A stretch of 64,000 nucleotides of DNA from Setophaga petechia (Eukaryota; Chordata; Aves; Passeriformes; Parulidae): assembly GCA_024362935.1 (NCBI GenBank), contig JANCRA010000010.1, positions 12,268,501 through 12,332,500 of the forward strand, read 5' to 3'. Under the pieces are notes generated by a model that was not told the origin of the DNA, searched no databases, and worked only from the letters and a program-made list of their open reading frames with translations. How positions within the stretch are numbered: the stretch's first letter is position 1; each line of letters opens with the position of its first letter. A program made the translations under genes and the position numbers. Shown one piece after another: positions 35,801-48,049 of this stretch.

Positions 35801-38800
35801 CTGACACAGCTCTCTCTTCTGTCTGAAACCTTTGTGAGTGGGTACAGAACTCCCAGGGAACTGATTGTGTGGGATGCAGGTTCTGTGCAAGGTTCAGGCC
35901 ACTTCCCCTAGCATTTCCCATCTGACCAGTGTCAGAATCTGCAGTTCCAGTTCTTGGTGTTCCACCTCAGGGATCCACTTTGATGTGTCTTCATCCACCT
36001 GAATTGCTCAGCACACAATTTGCTCTCTTTTGATACAAACTTCTCCCACTCTTGTTTGGACTCTGAACTCCTTTCCCATTGTTCCAGTGGACAGAGTGGC
36101 CAAGCTGTTCTTTAACCTCACATCTGAGCTTTCCCCAGGGCTCTTCCATGGCATTTCTCCTGCCTCTGATCTGCTGGTACCTTGCTGTCTTTCAGAGCTG
36201 AGGTAAATATGATCACTTAGGATCTGGCATGAGGGGCAAGATCTTGACTTACTGACCTGGAGAGAGGTTGAAAAATGCCTCATTAACACTGCATTCTGAA
36301 ATTATCCACTTGTCTCCCAAGTGTGTGTTGTCCAAGGAATAAAAAAGCATGTGCATTGTTTTGAACACGAAGTTTCATGCTCAGTTCAAATGACCATGGT
36401 TTAACACCTCACCCACAACTCAATAACTGTGATATTGTTTCTTTCCTGTGTGTTTCCCTATAGACTTTACCTGCCAAAGACTTCTGTTCCTCCTCCCAGC
36501 TCAGCTACAAGCAGCACATCATTGCCTGGTCAGGACAGACATCACAGCCTAAAGGTCACAAGTTGAGGCCTTTGCCCAGCTCTGCTGCTTACAGTATTGA
36601 ATGACCATTACCCTTCCATGGGCCATGCCTTCCTCCCTCTCCACAAGGGAGTTCAGAGCTTCTTTTGCAAGAGCTGGGGGAGTGACAAAAGGACACAGCA
36701 TCCATGCAAGCTATGGTTAGCCCTGTTAGCCTGTGGCAGGCAACCAGACAGGCACAATGAGCTTGTGCTTGGAAACAGACTCCTGAAACACCATGGAGAA
36801 AAACAAAGACACCTGTCTAGAAAAATGCTGAGCAACTCGGAATAGGAGCATCCTAAAAGGATGGTCTATCTTGGAGAGGAAAGAAAAAGTATAACCCTCT
36901 GTTTCTTTATGCAAGGGGTTGGATTCATCTCAATCCTTCGAGGCAGATATTTCCATTTGAGCTGGGCACCCCAGGCTCCAATTATAGCCAAGGACAGACA
37001 CAGGCAGTCAGCCTAATGTCTGTAATAGCATGAGATGAACTGCACTTTAAAAAGCCTATTATTCTTTCTAGCCAGTAAAATAAACCTATGATGAGTGGAT
37101 TAGTTCTCCGAATAAGAATATGAAATTAATCCCATTTCTGATTTCTGGGTATCTCAGGGCAGAATTCTCCACCCTCCAACAGTTTGATACTGGATTGGTC
37201 AAAAAAAGACTCCAGTTTCCACAAACTGGATTCTTGAGGGCAGCATTTGGAGTTTTTAACCAGACTGGGCAGTGGGTGGTACAAAACACCTGTGGATTAA
37301 GGTGATTTGAACATTTCCAGAACTGTCAATCTTGTTTTCTTTCTTTCCTGCAACAAACAACAAGTTAAGTACAGGTAATGCTAAATTATACCTCAATTTT
37401 AGAAACTCTTTCACATCTTGAGATACTGGTCATTATGGGTGACAGTAATTGAGATGGACTATTGGAGATTAATTTATTGCAGCCTAAGGTATGTATCAGA
37501 CCAAATATACACTCCTTAGCAGCAGTGAAACAAAGTGTGAGCCACAGAGCCCCTATCTCTGTCCTTGGTGCATGTGGCAGTCCAGTTCTGGAATCAAATA
37601 ATGCTTTAGGAGATATTTTAAAGTTCAATGGACCTTCTGATCCCAGGAGTCTGCAGATTGAAGGCTGAAGTCCATCATGCCAGTAACCATAAACTGTACA
37701 AAATATCCCAAACACAATCTTACTACTGCCTTGGCATCAGTTCTTCCCTTTTCTCATGAAAACACTGTTCTGATGACATTTTTTCTGTCATGGATGACTA
37801 ATAAATGAGTCTTTCAACAGAAAGATTTACAAAGGACAGAGGTCCTCTTTTCCCTCCCTAGCTGTTGCATAAAAATTCTTATTTATGTAGCACCCAAGTG
37901 CATGACTTTTCGAACTGTTGTTTCTTTCACATTTCTGTCTACTTCCAAAGGCATTTCCCTTTCTCTGCGTGTAGCTGAGCCCCTGATCTGCTCCTGCCCC
38001 TGTGCTGCCACACAGCTCCCACTCACCAGCCTTCACCACCCCATCAGTCCTTCCCCACCAAAACCCAGCAGGACCCAGCCTGCAGCCACGGAGTTAATTG
38101 GAGGCAGTGACAATGCTGGAGTTAATTAATCCCACCCAGCCAACGGCAGGAACTTCCTGATTTCTCATCGCTGCTCTCAGCATGTAGGGTGAGATTCTCC
38201 CACCAGGAAAGGACTTCATCCCAGCCAGGGCTGGGGAATTCACCCACCCCAGTGTGGAGCTGACATTTGAGCCCTGCCTCCTCTCTGCTCTCTCACACAG
38301 CTCCAGAGATGAAGGGCAAAAGGGCCCCATTAAACCTCACCCTGTAACAAACCACGCACCCCTCTCACAGCTGAGCCCCCGTGCCCTCAGTCTCACTGGC
38401 ACTGTCAGGCCTCATAACACTTCTCATTCCCAGTGAATTCACTCCTCCCACCTGAAAATCAGTGAGTGCACTGTCCCTGCTGGAAAGCCTAGAGCTGATG
38501 CTGTCTGCATCCTCAACTGCCAGCAGGCTGCAAAACTTTGGTGCATTTGGATTTTAGCCACTGTGCATCTGTAAGCCCTGAGGATAAACTGTCCCTGCTG
38601 AACTGCAGAGACTGGGAGGCTGCTCCTGTTAACCAACATCTCCCGAAGTTGACTTTGTAACTCTTGTAAACCACCAAGAAAAGGTGCTGTATTTAAAACT
38701 GGGAGCAATGGAGTCAGGGCAGGGAAAGGAAAAGTGCAAGAAAATTGTCACAGTGCTGCTCCCTCCATCTGCGCCCCAGGTTTGGGGCAATGGAAATCTA

Positions 38801-39239
38801 ACCTTGCTCTGAATTACCCCTACCTCAGGTTCCTGAATCCAGTTTCATGCCATAAAATCTAGGCTTGTCCCCAGCTGTTTGTTCTAGATTTACGAAGTTT
38901 TCCTCACTGCACCTGCTTTCCAGCAGGTTTATTACCAGCAGCTGCTAGCAAGAACTGCTGGCTTGGTGGCTCGCCACAATTCCTCTGTTTATTTGCTTGG
39001 GATTTCAGTAGGGCTGCCATGTTGTTGGCAGTGAAAAATCTTGGTTCAATGGATTGGTTTGAGTCGCTGGCAAGGAAGAATAGAGCAACGATGCATAAAT
39101 TGTCTTGGAAAACAGAAATACCTATGTTGGAAAAAATTAAGTCTTTCAGTTTGTAACCCAGACAGGGCATCACTGCAAGTCACTGAAATCCAAGAAGAGC
39201 ACTGGAGCTCACTCCTACAGCACTGTTAGTGAATTTAGG
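32830..39239. other. Unique non-coding sequence, no gene seen
   Basis: No repeat family or RNA gene is recognised. A minus frame of 168 codons at 33310-33816 runs through AT-rich sequence with A-rich tracts near 33380-33405, which read as Phe/Leu runs. It has no domain and overlaps plus-strand frames. The stretch at about 36990-37150 (TAATGTCTGTAATAGCATGA and nearby TTTAAAAAG/AATTAATCCC words) has an enhancer-like texture, but this is only an impression. The C-rich sequence at 37.97-38.4 kb contains only chance frames. Confidence 0.5.
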
Positions 39240-39400
39240 CTCTTTGAAAGGAGCCATTAACATTTGTTTAGTTATTTTCAAGCAGAAGTTGGCAATCTTT
39301 AATCTGTGAAATTTCCCATAATTTATTGACACTTACACATCTTTCTTTTCTTCAGAAACGCTGCTGGTTTCAATTAGCGCAAATTAATCAATAGCAGGGG
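39240..39400. other. Candidate conserved non-coding patch
   Basis: The patch is AT-rich with homeodomain-like cores, ending in CAATTAGCGCAAATTAATCA at about 39374-39393, which packs three ATTA/TAAT cores and a GCAAAT half-octamer. No frame or repeat is recognised. Function is inferred only from motif density. Confidence 0.25.
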
Positions 39401-39613
39401 GGCCACGCTGAGTTGCAGTGAAAGGCAGGTGAGGAGTGCTGGCTGCATGTTAAACACAGAGAAATGTAAAAGTGACAACTGGAGCTGTTGTGGAGCTGAG
39501 CAGTGGGGCAGGGAGCACGGGGAGCTGCACAGCTCCAGGGCTGCAGCACAGCGTGTGCTGTGGGATGGAAATGTCTGCTTTTAATTATGGCTGCAAAACT
39601 TCAATAAATGTGC

Positions 39614-39617
<4 letters not shown>

Positions 39618-39660
<43 letters not shown>
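39618..39660. repeat. (GT)n microsatellite, about 21 repeats
   Basis: An uninterrupted GT run of 43 bp is preceded by an imperfect TGTGCGTGAGTG start. Runs of this length are usually length-polymorphic. The three overlapping 75-76 codon frames across it encode Cys-Val repeats and are artefacts. Confidence 0.97.
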
Positions 39661-39664
<4 letters not shown>

Positions 39665-40246
39665 TTATCAGCCTCCCCTTGTGCAAGCTCCACAGATGAT
39701 GAGAGATGTTTCAGCTCCTGCTTGCCACAGTGTGGGATCATTCAGGGTTTTGGTTTGTTTTTTTTCTCTCACTGGAAAGCTCGGTTTTGCTGGGTTTGTC
39801 AGAGAGGGACTGTATCAGTTACACCTGCACACAGGTAGTGGTGCATGAATCTGCCTGGGGTTCTGTAGGTGTCCCTGCTCTCAGCTTCCTCACACATCCC
39901 TGCTCCTGTGCCCACTTCTGCGGGTACTGCCAGAACCAGATGCCCTGGGCCCTTGGGCATCCTGCTCCCCCAGAAAGTTGTGGAGTTTTGGCCGTTTTCA
40001 AAGCACAGCCCTGATGCTCACTGCTGTATCTAAGGTGGTGGTCAGACCACCATACTAGAGCTGTCAGTGGAGACAATCAGGGAGAATGAGATGAAAATTA
40101 ATGGAGAAAGCATTTTTCAATTTAAAAGGCATAACTTATTTGAATTAATATAGGGATTGTGTGCTTTGAGTTGGATAGTCAGATACAACTTCTGATTGCC
40201 TCCTCTGGTCACAGAGCAATCTGACAGCTCTGAGGAGGGCCAGCCT
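39661..40246. other. Unique non-coding sequence with a short palindrome
   Basis: A near-perfect 17-bp palindrome, TGGTGGTC-A-GACCACCA, lies at 40036-40052. Otherwise the sequence is unique. The 102-codon frame at 39706-40014 has no domain. Confidence 0.5.
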
Positions 40247-40496
40247 ATCACAGAATCCCAGAATGGTTTGAGTTGTAAGGGATCTAAAAGATCATTCAGT
40301 TCCAGCCCTCTTGCTGTGGGTAGGGACACCTTCCACTATATCAACTTGCTCAAAGCCCATCCAACCAGCCCCACTTTCAGGCATGAGGCATCCACATCTT
40401 TTCTGGGCTACCTGTTCCAGTGCCTCACCACCCCACAGTAAATAATTTCTGCTTAATATCCAATCTAAATCGACTCTCTTTCATTTTGAAGCCTAA
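40247..40496 (-). mobile_element. CR1 LINE 3'-end fragment, longest in window
   Basis: The plus strand follows the reverse complement of the avian CR1 3' end over about 250 bp. The order is ATCACAGAATCCCAGAATGG (octamer-tail side), GATCATTCAGTTCCAGCC, GTAGGGACACCTTCCACTAT, TTGCTCAAAGCCCATCCAAC, GGCTACCTGTTCCAGTGCCT, CACCACCCCACAGTAAATAA, and TAATATCCAATCTAAATCGA, ending near TTTCATTTTGAAGCC. The insertion is therefore on the minus strand and truncated at its 5' side near 40496. Small deletions and substitutions are scattered through it. It has no coding capacity. Confidence 0.92.
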
Positions 40497-43062
40497 GATA
40501 CCCTTTCACTCCCTTTTTTTCCTCTCTGTGTTGTGTGCAGGCAGGGCTTTCCCTGCTGCAGCTCTTCCAGCTCCTCTGTGCTGGTGTGTTTCTGAATGTC
40601 CCTACCAAGCCATCACAGCATCTGCAGCCTCAGCACAGACACCCTTACACCTTGTCCATATGGTGCTCTCACTGGATATGACAAGTCACACTCTACCTGC
40701 TTTTCTCTCCCAGATCTGCAGGATTAAACCATTGCAAACTCCCACTTTCCTCTCTTTGTCTTTCTTCCTGCCATATCCCAGGCAGCAGCAGCAGCAATAA
40801 TCATTCCAGGATCAAAACCTACTTTCTAATATCCAGCTTTGGTTGATGATGATGTATGAAGCAGAGAGAAAAGAGACAGCTTGATTTTCATAGGCTAGGT
40901 GTTGACCCTGCTGGGCTTAGTGTAGCATGAAACTAGTTTTGACTAGTAAACTGAATAAATATACCAGGGAAGCTGTAGAGGGGCAATATATATGCAACAC
41001 TAAGGTGCCATTTTTGCAAAATGACTTTGATTCATCAGAGGGCTAAGCTGATGCCCAGCGCATTAGAAATCCTGTGAACAGAAGCTCAGGGAAATATTTA
41101 AATTCATAATCTGTTTGCAGGAAACAGCTTCCTCTTCTTCTTCTAAATGTGAAGCCATTTGGCAGAGCAGCTCAGGGCAAAGCCCGTGGGGCATGGTGCT
41201 GCCAGGCAGCCCCAGGGATGTGGCAAGGAGGGGAACAAAGGCCTCCCTGCTGCACTGCCAGGTCTGCAGGAGCCAAGAGAGTCCCCTGCACGACAGTGTG
41301 GTAGAAGGAGCAAGAGCTGGTTTGTTAGCTGAAAAATTATGTGTCCTGTGAAATTCCATCTAGATTGAGGCAGTAAAGTATATGGTTGGGAGCTGGTTTC
41401 TTTGCAGTACAGGACTTACAGAAGGGTGATAAAAATAATGGCTATTTCAGCTCACAGAAACTCTTCCCCATGGTTCTGGTGTGTCCTTCAGAGCTCAGTG
41501 CTCTGGCAAGAGGCCCATCTTTCTTGATCTGCACCACAGCACCATCCATGGCAGAGGACTAAAGTGCTGACAGATTTAAATTTCAGGGGTGTTACAAAGC
41601 AAGAGGTATTTCTGTTTGAGTCCAGAGAGATCTGAAACTGATCCTCAGCTTACCCAAACTCAGAGGTGACTGTGCCCATGACTGCAGTGTGAGTCTACCT
41701 CAAAGGGCAAATCCTGTTCTTTGCTCCCATGGAAGGGGTACCAAGAGCACTCCTTACCTCGCCAGGATTTTGATGGATGCACTATGGAAGAAGCACAGAA
41801 TCAGCAGACATCCTACTCAGAATGCCTTTGAAGCTGTATCTTCCCTGGCAGGAGCCAGATGGCCAATCTTGGTGTGCTCCAAACTGGTCAGATGTAATCT
41901 CAACCTGGCATACGAGCCATATATATTGTCATTTTAGCAGGATGCTGCTCTCTCCTAAGGGAAAACATTCCCTAAAGGATTCTAGCACGTCTTAAGAAAT
42001 TATGGGACATTTCCCTTTAATTCCTGCAGCAGCAGGCAGTAATAACAAAAACACTGCATCTGTTGTCTTCATTTACACTCCACTCCCTGATTGTGATTTT
42101 TTGGATTGCCCTTGAATACATGGACTGGGAATTCTGCTGTCCCCTCACCAAGCTGGGTTAGTCTGGAGGTAAAGGAACCACCTTATTCTTGCACAACATG
42201 GCACATGCCTGCTCATAATCAAAGAAAATCAGAGCTCTTACCATTGCTGTCCTATAGTAGGACAAAAAATAGTTGGATTGAGGTCAGTGGATTCTGTGGG
42301 CAAGAGGACACTCTATATATTTTTCCTTCTGGGCAATAATGGCTTTCCATTGAGGAAAGAGCAAATATAATAAAGAAAATCTTCTCATATTGAAATATAT
42401 TTTTCTATTAAATATAGAGGTCAAAGGAGAAAAAGTGAGAGAAGAAGAGATCCTGGCAAAGGTTTATTTAATATAAGCTACATTTTTTTTTTGGAGTTAC
42501 AGAGGATAAATTGAGCATTTTAATGTATTCCATAATGCTGCAGAAACATGACCTTGAAGTTAGCACAGAAATCTATTTCAGCTTTTATTTAGCAGCTGTG
42601 TAGCCTTTCAGAATATAAACTTTAATAGGAGTAGAGTTAACAACCAATTGTCTTCACTCAGGCATGATCATAATCTGATTCATGAACACATACTCTTCTC
42701 TATTGCTATTTGTTTAATTTTCCATCCTTTGAAATAAGTGCTCAATTCCCTATTCTGGCTCCTAGATCAAGACTTAGGGGCCCTGCATGTTTCATCTGCT
42801 TCTGTGAAGGTGAAGCACTTGGGAGAATAGAAGCACACTCCAATCACTCAGAGAGCTTTTGCTGCCCTGAGAAGACTTCCAAAGCCCACAGTTCTTCCCA
42901 AACCGATCTATGTTGCACTTATTTCCAAGAAAATAAAATCAGAATTTTCTTCCTCTGGAGTTCATTGAAATATGTCTCCAATTTCAAAGAAAGGTTTTCC
43001 AAAAAAACCTATGTCAAGTTGCAAAATTCACTAAAATGAATTTCTCTCTTTCTCTGTCTCTC
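40497..43062. other. Unique non-coding sequence, no gene seen
   Basis: A (CAG)4 run at about 40784-40796 ends a 126-codon chance frame (40420-40800), part of which overlaps the CR1 fragment, so it is not a gene. TC-rich and AT-rich patches follow. No further repeat family or RNA is recognised. Confidence 0.5.
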
Positions 43063-43065
43063 TCC

Positions 43066-43183
43066 CTTTTTTTTTGGTCTTTTTATTTTGTTTGGGTTTT
43101 TGTTTTTTGTTTGTTTGTTTGTTTGTTTTTTGTTGTTTTGTTGTTGTTGTTGTTGTTTTGGTTTTGTTTTTTTTTTTTTTTTA
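43066..43183. repeat. Poly-T / (TTTG)n / (TTG)n simple-repeat complex
   Basis: The plus strand is T with scattered G: T9, then a (TTTG)4-5 run near 43108-43126, a (TTG)5-6 run near 43139-43156, then an uninterrupted T run of about 17-18. This makes the minus strand read as Lys/Gln/Asn repeats in an 88-codon frame, which is an artefact. The complex could mark the A-rich tail of an old retrocopy on the minus strand, but no recognisable body lies beside it. Confidence 0.9.
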
Positions 43184-43289
43184 GGAGAGGAAACAGGTAT
43201 TTGTTTTATTTTAGGAGAGGAAACATATTGGTATTGGTAGGAATATATTTGGTAGACATATATTTTGGTAGACATATATTTTGGTAGGA
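43179..43289. repeat. Two small tandem duplications beside the T tract
   Basis: The 17-bp word TTTTAGGAGAGGAAACA occurs at 43179-43195 and 43209-43225 (period 30). The 16-bp word GGTAGACATATATTTT occurs at 43251-43266 and 43267-43282, followed by a partial third copy (GGTAGG). Both are exact. They lie immediately downstream of the poly-T complex, suggesting repeated slippage at this spot. Confidence 0.9.
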
Positions 43290-46200
43290 ATAAAATACTC
43301 TGATGGGAGAAGTCACACTATGCAGAGTATGTTTTTGCCCAGCCCGTGATACACCAGGATAACAGCAGCCACCTCTCATTAAAAACACACTTAAGAAAAA
43401 TGAGGACTTTGTAGCTGCAGATGAACAACTTGCAAAAATACAAAGAATGAAGAACCAGCAATGAGCAAGCCCTGTTCCAGTCTGCTTGCTGGTTTCTTGA
43501 TTGATAGGCTGGAGGAAAGAAGCAGCATCTCTTGATAAGACAGGTTTCAGTGCTGGGCTCCTGCTCTGCCTGCCTGTATGGAGGCAGGGGAGGCTGAGCA
43601 CAGAGCCCTGCACCTGCTCAGGTGTTTGCTCAGCACCGCCCTGATCCTGTCTGAAAGCCCCATCCAGAGGTCTCCTGCACTGCCCCATCCCAGTCAGGGC
43701 TGGTCAAAGAGCCTGCCCTCTCTTTCACCTTCCTCTGGTAAAGGCAAGGAAAAGAGAGGAGGCAGAGGGGAGGAAGGAAGTCGTAGTGAGTGGTGTAAAT
43801 GAAGGGAGAAGGGAAAAGTTATCCACCCAAAACAGCGCACACAGAGTGAGTGTGGCTGACAAACTGTCACTGCCAGTGTCCTTCACTTCCCTCGCTGTCA
43901 TTTGTAATTCATCAGAAACAGAGAGAGGACTCAGAATCATAACAGGGTGGCATCTTCCATCACAAGAAACTCCGTTCTTCTAATTAACTTTCCCACTGAC
44001 CCGGAGACGAACACTCTGTGTGTGTGTGTGGAGCGCAGAGAGAGCCGGAGAGGGGGATTGCACTCTGGTGTCTCCACGTTTACAACACTGCTGCTTGATT
44101 GCTTTGTGGGGAGAGGGGGGGATTAATTTGTGCCTCTAAAGCATGCATGGATAGTCTTTAAATTTGCTTGAAACAGAGGTTTCCTTCTCCTGTTGTGATC
44201 TGCCCTTGTCTGAAGGGAAACGTGCTTCCTGTGCAGCACAGCAAGCAGCATAGAGAGTCCCTCCAGATGATTCTGAAGGAGTTCTCTGAGTACTTTTGCA
44301 TGAAAAACAGATTTCTGGGCCTCACCCCTCTGTCATGGATGTTGACTTTATACAACTGTTACCAAACTCACCCCTCATCCCTCTTACAGAAAGGCAGATG
44401 GAGGACCAAAGCTGTGCTCCAAGGAGGACTGTGCTAAATCAGACCAAAGATTCAGCTAGAGCCATCTTTTGTCTTAAACACTGGACTTAGGAGTAATTCT
44501 TTAAAATTGGGTGGAAAAATAGGTGTAAACACCTCAATTTCTTGGCCAGTGGTTTGTGGTCCAAGGACTCCCACAGATCTGGGGAGAGGTGATGTTTTAA
44601 TTTGCTCAGGGATTGAGTTGAGGATGGGCCACAGGAATCCAGGTGCACAAAAACAAGGTTTCAAAAAGCTTCAAGGTTTTCAAAATAAGATGGAAAGGCT
44701 TTGAAAAAGATATGCTAAAATATAGGCAGTCAACCATTGCATAAAACTTGGTGTTGAAGAACTGATTTATTATCGATGTCATGAGATGAAATAATTTTTT
44801 AATGTTCCTTTTGTAATTGAGCAGTAAGATCCTAATGGAGTATAGCCAGGCTGGACCTAAATGTTAGAACAAGCTACCCTGAAAGCAGTAACTGCCTGAT
44901 GCAACAGCCTGGAAATCTTGGGGTGACTTGACATAAATTAACAAGTAGAGGTTTATAATGCATTAAATATGACAATTAATCTTACAGTCAGTGAAGCAGC
45001 TTCTCTGTGAGTTATTTTGATGTCAAATTACATTTTACTTTACTCTCCCTGAATCCCCTGGTCTCGCTTAAGATGCAATAAATTTTATATTCACAACACC
45101 AATCAGTAGAGTAAAAACTGTTAAAGAGGAAGGTAAAAAATGGAGTTGCTTATTTAGAAAATAGCTGGTTACAACAACTTTATATAATCTATGTCTCTCA
45201 AAATCACTTATTACTCTAAGGAGGTGGGGTTGGTGGCCACACAGTTTGTGTGAAGCCTGTCCAGGCTGCAGGCTGTTTCCTAGGGCTGCTCTGTGGAACC
45301 CACACACCTTAATGCAGATAAAGCTCAGCCAACAGTGCTGCCTCTGCTATGAAGCACAAAGCATTACCACAGTTATTATGTTCAATTAGTTTTCTGTCTG
45401 GTTTGAGCAATTACATCTGAGGACTTTTTTTTTTTAGTGAAATATGCTTACAATACATCCTCCCTTCCAATTCCTCATTGCGTGGATAAGATTATTTCCT
45501 TATACCATGTATGAGGAGATCAGAGGCAAGCCAAGCACATTGCAGAGCCCACCATGTGTCTGGTAGGCACTGTAAGAAGTTTATGAGGGCAGAAACTTGT
45601 CATTTTACTGGTCATTTGCAAAAGATATATGAAATATAGGCGAGCAGAGCATGAAGTGTTGTTTATTGCTGGGAGTTTGATGGGTCCTTCCATGGAGAGA
45701 AGGTGTCAGAAGCAGGAGCCTTGGGGCTCATCTGTCCTGCTGAAAACAGGCAGATGAGATTAAAACAGTTGTCAGTATTTGTGCACACGCAGCCAGAAGT
45801 ACAGGGAAGAGCCAGTAGAACCCAATCAATGGGAGCTGGGATCAGCTATTGAAATGGGTAAAGGGGATAGAGTGTGTAGATGAAGAAGGTGTTTACATAA
45901 ATTTGACTTTGAGGATTGACTGACACATGATCAGCTGATTGGGAGAGCTCAGCAGAGCCCTCAGTCCCCTGGTATGGAAGGTCATGTCCTCCACCTTGAG
46001 CACTGGCCAATATTTCTGGAGGACTAACATTCAGGCTCTAGAATCTAAATACTCTTTTGGGTTTTCCAGGCTGTTTAATTCACTCAGCTAGAAATAATCC
46101 TGGTGTTCAGCAGGGCACGGCGGGATGTCTGCTGGGAGGTCATGGATTAATTTATTTAGTCTATAAATTAGGAAAAAATACGGGCCTCAAATGTAAGCAA

Positions 46201-46849
46201 GACAGATGCTGAGGAGAGGATTGCAAGCCAAAAACCATTAGCAGGAGCTTGCACACTCTGTGTGTGTGTATTAGCCCTGGGGTCAGCAGAGTGGGGGCCT
46301 GGAGCCTCCTGATTGCTGACGTGAGATGAAAAGCTCTTCAGCAAATGGGCCCTGATTTCACCTGCACTCAGCTACCAAGGGGGCTGTTTCTGCATGGCCA
46401 GGTGTGGCCTCCTGCCCCAAGCTTTGCCAACTTGCACATGGCTGAATGAATCTGCTAAAATGATCAGCTGGGAAATAGCTAATATCGTTAAATACCATTT
46501 AAGCTGTCATTCCTATGTGTAGAGTCAACACCCCTCGTGATGAATGGGTCAGCTCTCACCTCAGGGAGCAATCTTTGCAGGTGTGTTGCTGCCTTGGAAA
46601 AACATCAGGGTCTTGCTTTGCCCTGGTTTATATTTAAGCCTACAGCACAGTTTATGTAAAGGCAAGATTGGGCCCTTAGGAACCATGTCTGTCACGAGGT
46701 GCATGGGAAAGAATAAAGGAAGAAGCCTGATGTCAGATTTTTGATTTTGCTGAAGTTTCAACACAGCAGAAATTCCCAAAGCCCCAGCAAGGAGTGCTGA
46801 AATTTTATTTAGCAGACTAATGATGTTTGAGGCTATTTTTCTTGTTGCA
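43290..46849. other. Unique non-coding sequence, no gene seen
   Basis: The stretch around 43980-44150 is slightly CpG-richer than its surroundings (CCCGGAGACGAACACTCTGT, GGAGCGCAGAGAGAGCCGGA) with a short TG run, and may be a weak regulatory patch. Near 44830-44930 a string resembling a heavily decayed CR1 end is visible but not convincing. Around 46080-46200 an AT-rich TTAATTTATTTAGTCTATAA block has enhancer-like texture. No exon or RNA gene is recognised. The 160-codon minus frame at 43206-43688 starts in unique sequence and runs into the tandem repeats, with no domain. Confidence 0.45.
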
Positions 46850-47420
46850 GACAACTGCACACCAACAGCAACAAAAAAAGAGCCTAATGAACCTGCAGAA
46901 ACGTATGGCCCTAATGAAGATGAAAGCCTCTCTTGCAGCCACCTTGCCTAGAAACACACACAAAAAAGGAGAAAATTAAAAAAAGAAAAGACAAGGTGCC
47001 AGCTGCTTGGAGAGATTTCAGACGCACAACTGGGTCTGCAAAAAGGAAGAAAGGAAGGAAAGGAAGAAAAAGCTTTTTCCCTGGGGTTCTTCTAGAGGAT
47101 CATTCTTCATTGCAGCTGAGTTTGCATTAAATGGCACAGCTGGTTGGAGGAGGAAGGCTTCTGGGTGGAGGCAATACAGAGATATATATTTTTAATGGGC
47201 TCATAAGTTTCTGGAGAGAGAAATGAAGAGCTGTTAAGCTTCCTGAGCTGAATAGTTCTTCTGATTCCAAGAGCCCTGAGTGTTGCATTGCCTCTGGTGA
47301 TTGTCAGCTCTCGGCGATCTTCACTCCATTTGTTATTTTATTTGTGTGAGAACAAACAGCCTATCCCCTGATAAGATTTACAACTAATGCTGAGCAGGAT
47401 TGTACAGAAAATACCAAAAC
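46850..47420. repeat. Local duplication, copy A (diverged, direct orientation)
   Basis: This block aligns by eye with 48050-48640. Shared anchors in the same order are GCAGAAACGT at about 46895 (copy B GCAGAAATGT), a purine-rich AAGAAAGGAAGG-type tract at about 47042, TCATTCTTCATTGC at 47100-47113, a 22-bp identical core beginning AGATATATATTTTTAATGGG at about 47181, and GAAATGAAGAGCTGTT at about 47220. They end with TAAGATTTACAACTAATG near 47371. Between anchors the copies differ by many substitutions and short indels. The duplication is therefore old, or the copies are two members of an ancient dispersed repeat. No coding potential is seen. Confidence 0.75.
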
Positions 47421-48049
47421 TCATACTGTAAGGCTTGTTGGTTTTTACTGAGATCTGTTCCAGGATAGAAGACATTAGTTTACCAGCTTTCTCCTCTGGA
47501 AGCTGCCTTCGAGGCTCAATTTTGAAATTTTTTTTCCTGGTGAAAGAAGTGTGTCTTTTATCTCCAGCCCCTTGTGATCTATTGGAGTAGCAGGAAGTGT
47601 CAGGCATGGGGCTCACTGACTGAGTTTTGAGGGTAGGCAAGGCTGGGCTGGCAGAAGATGCTGCCTGTCAGGTCTGAGGTGGGTTGGTGGAGCTGTGCTG
47701 CAGCCCCTGTCCACATCCTCACCCGTGCCACATGTACAAGGGCCAAGACTTTTTACACTGGCAAAACATTGATTTGAAGATACATGAAACCAGCTGCCTA
47801 ATGAATGTTGTTTTCCAATGAAGGGGAATAAAACTGACCAGCAGCAGACTGAAGTTCTGCCTTCAGCCCTTCTGCTAAAAGTCTTTGGGTCACCCTGAAT
47901 TTAAGAGCTGAGTTTGAGATGTTTTGTATGGGGTAAGTTTTGGAATGAGAAGAGCTCTTAAAAGGGATGATAATTTCTGCTCTGTTCCTTGCATTGCAGT
48001 GCTGCCTTTAGATTTAGTTTTCAGAGAGGGAGTACACGTGCCAAGTCCT
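47421..48049. other. Spacer between the two duplicate blocks
   Basis: About 0.6 kb of unique-looking sequence separates the copies. No exon, RNA gene or repeat family is recognised in it. Confidence 0.5.

Noticed and set aside
39608..39848. Cys-Val repeat peptides
   Set aside because: Translation of the GT microsatellite.
44830..44960. Possible decayed CR1 3' region
   Set aside because: Only loose word similarity (GGACCTAAATGTTAGAACAA and the following purine-rich words). The order is not convincing and there is no tail.
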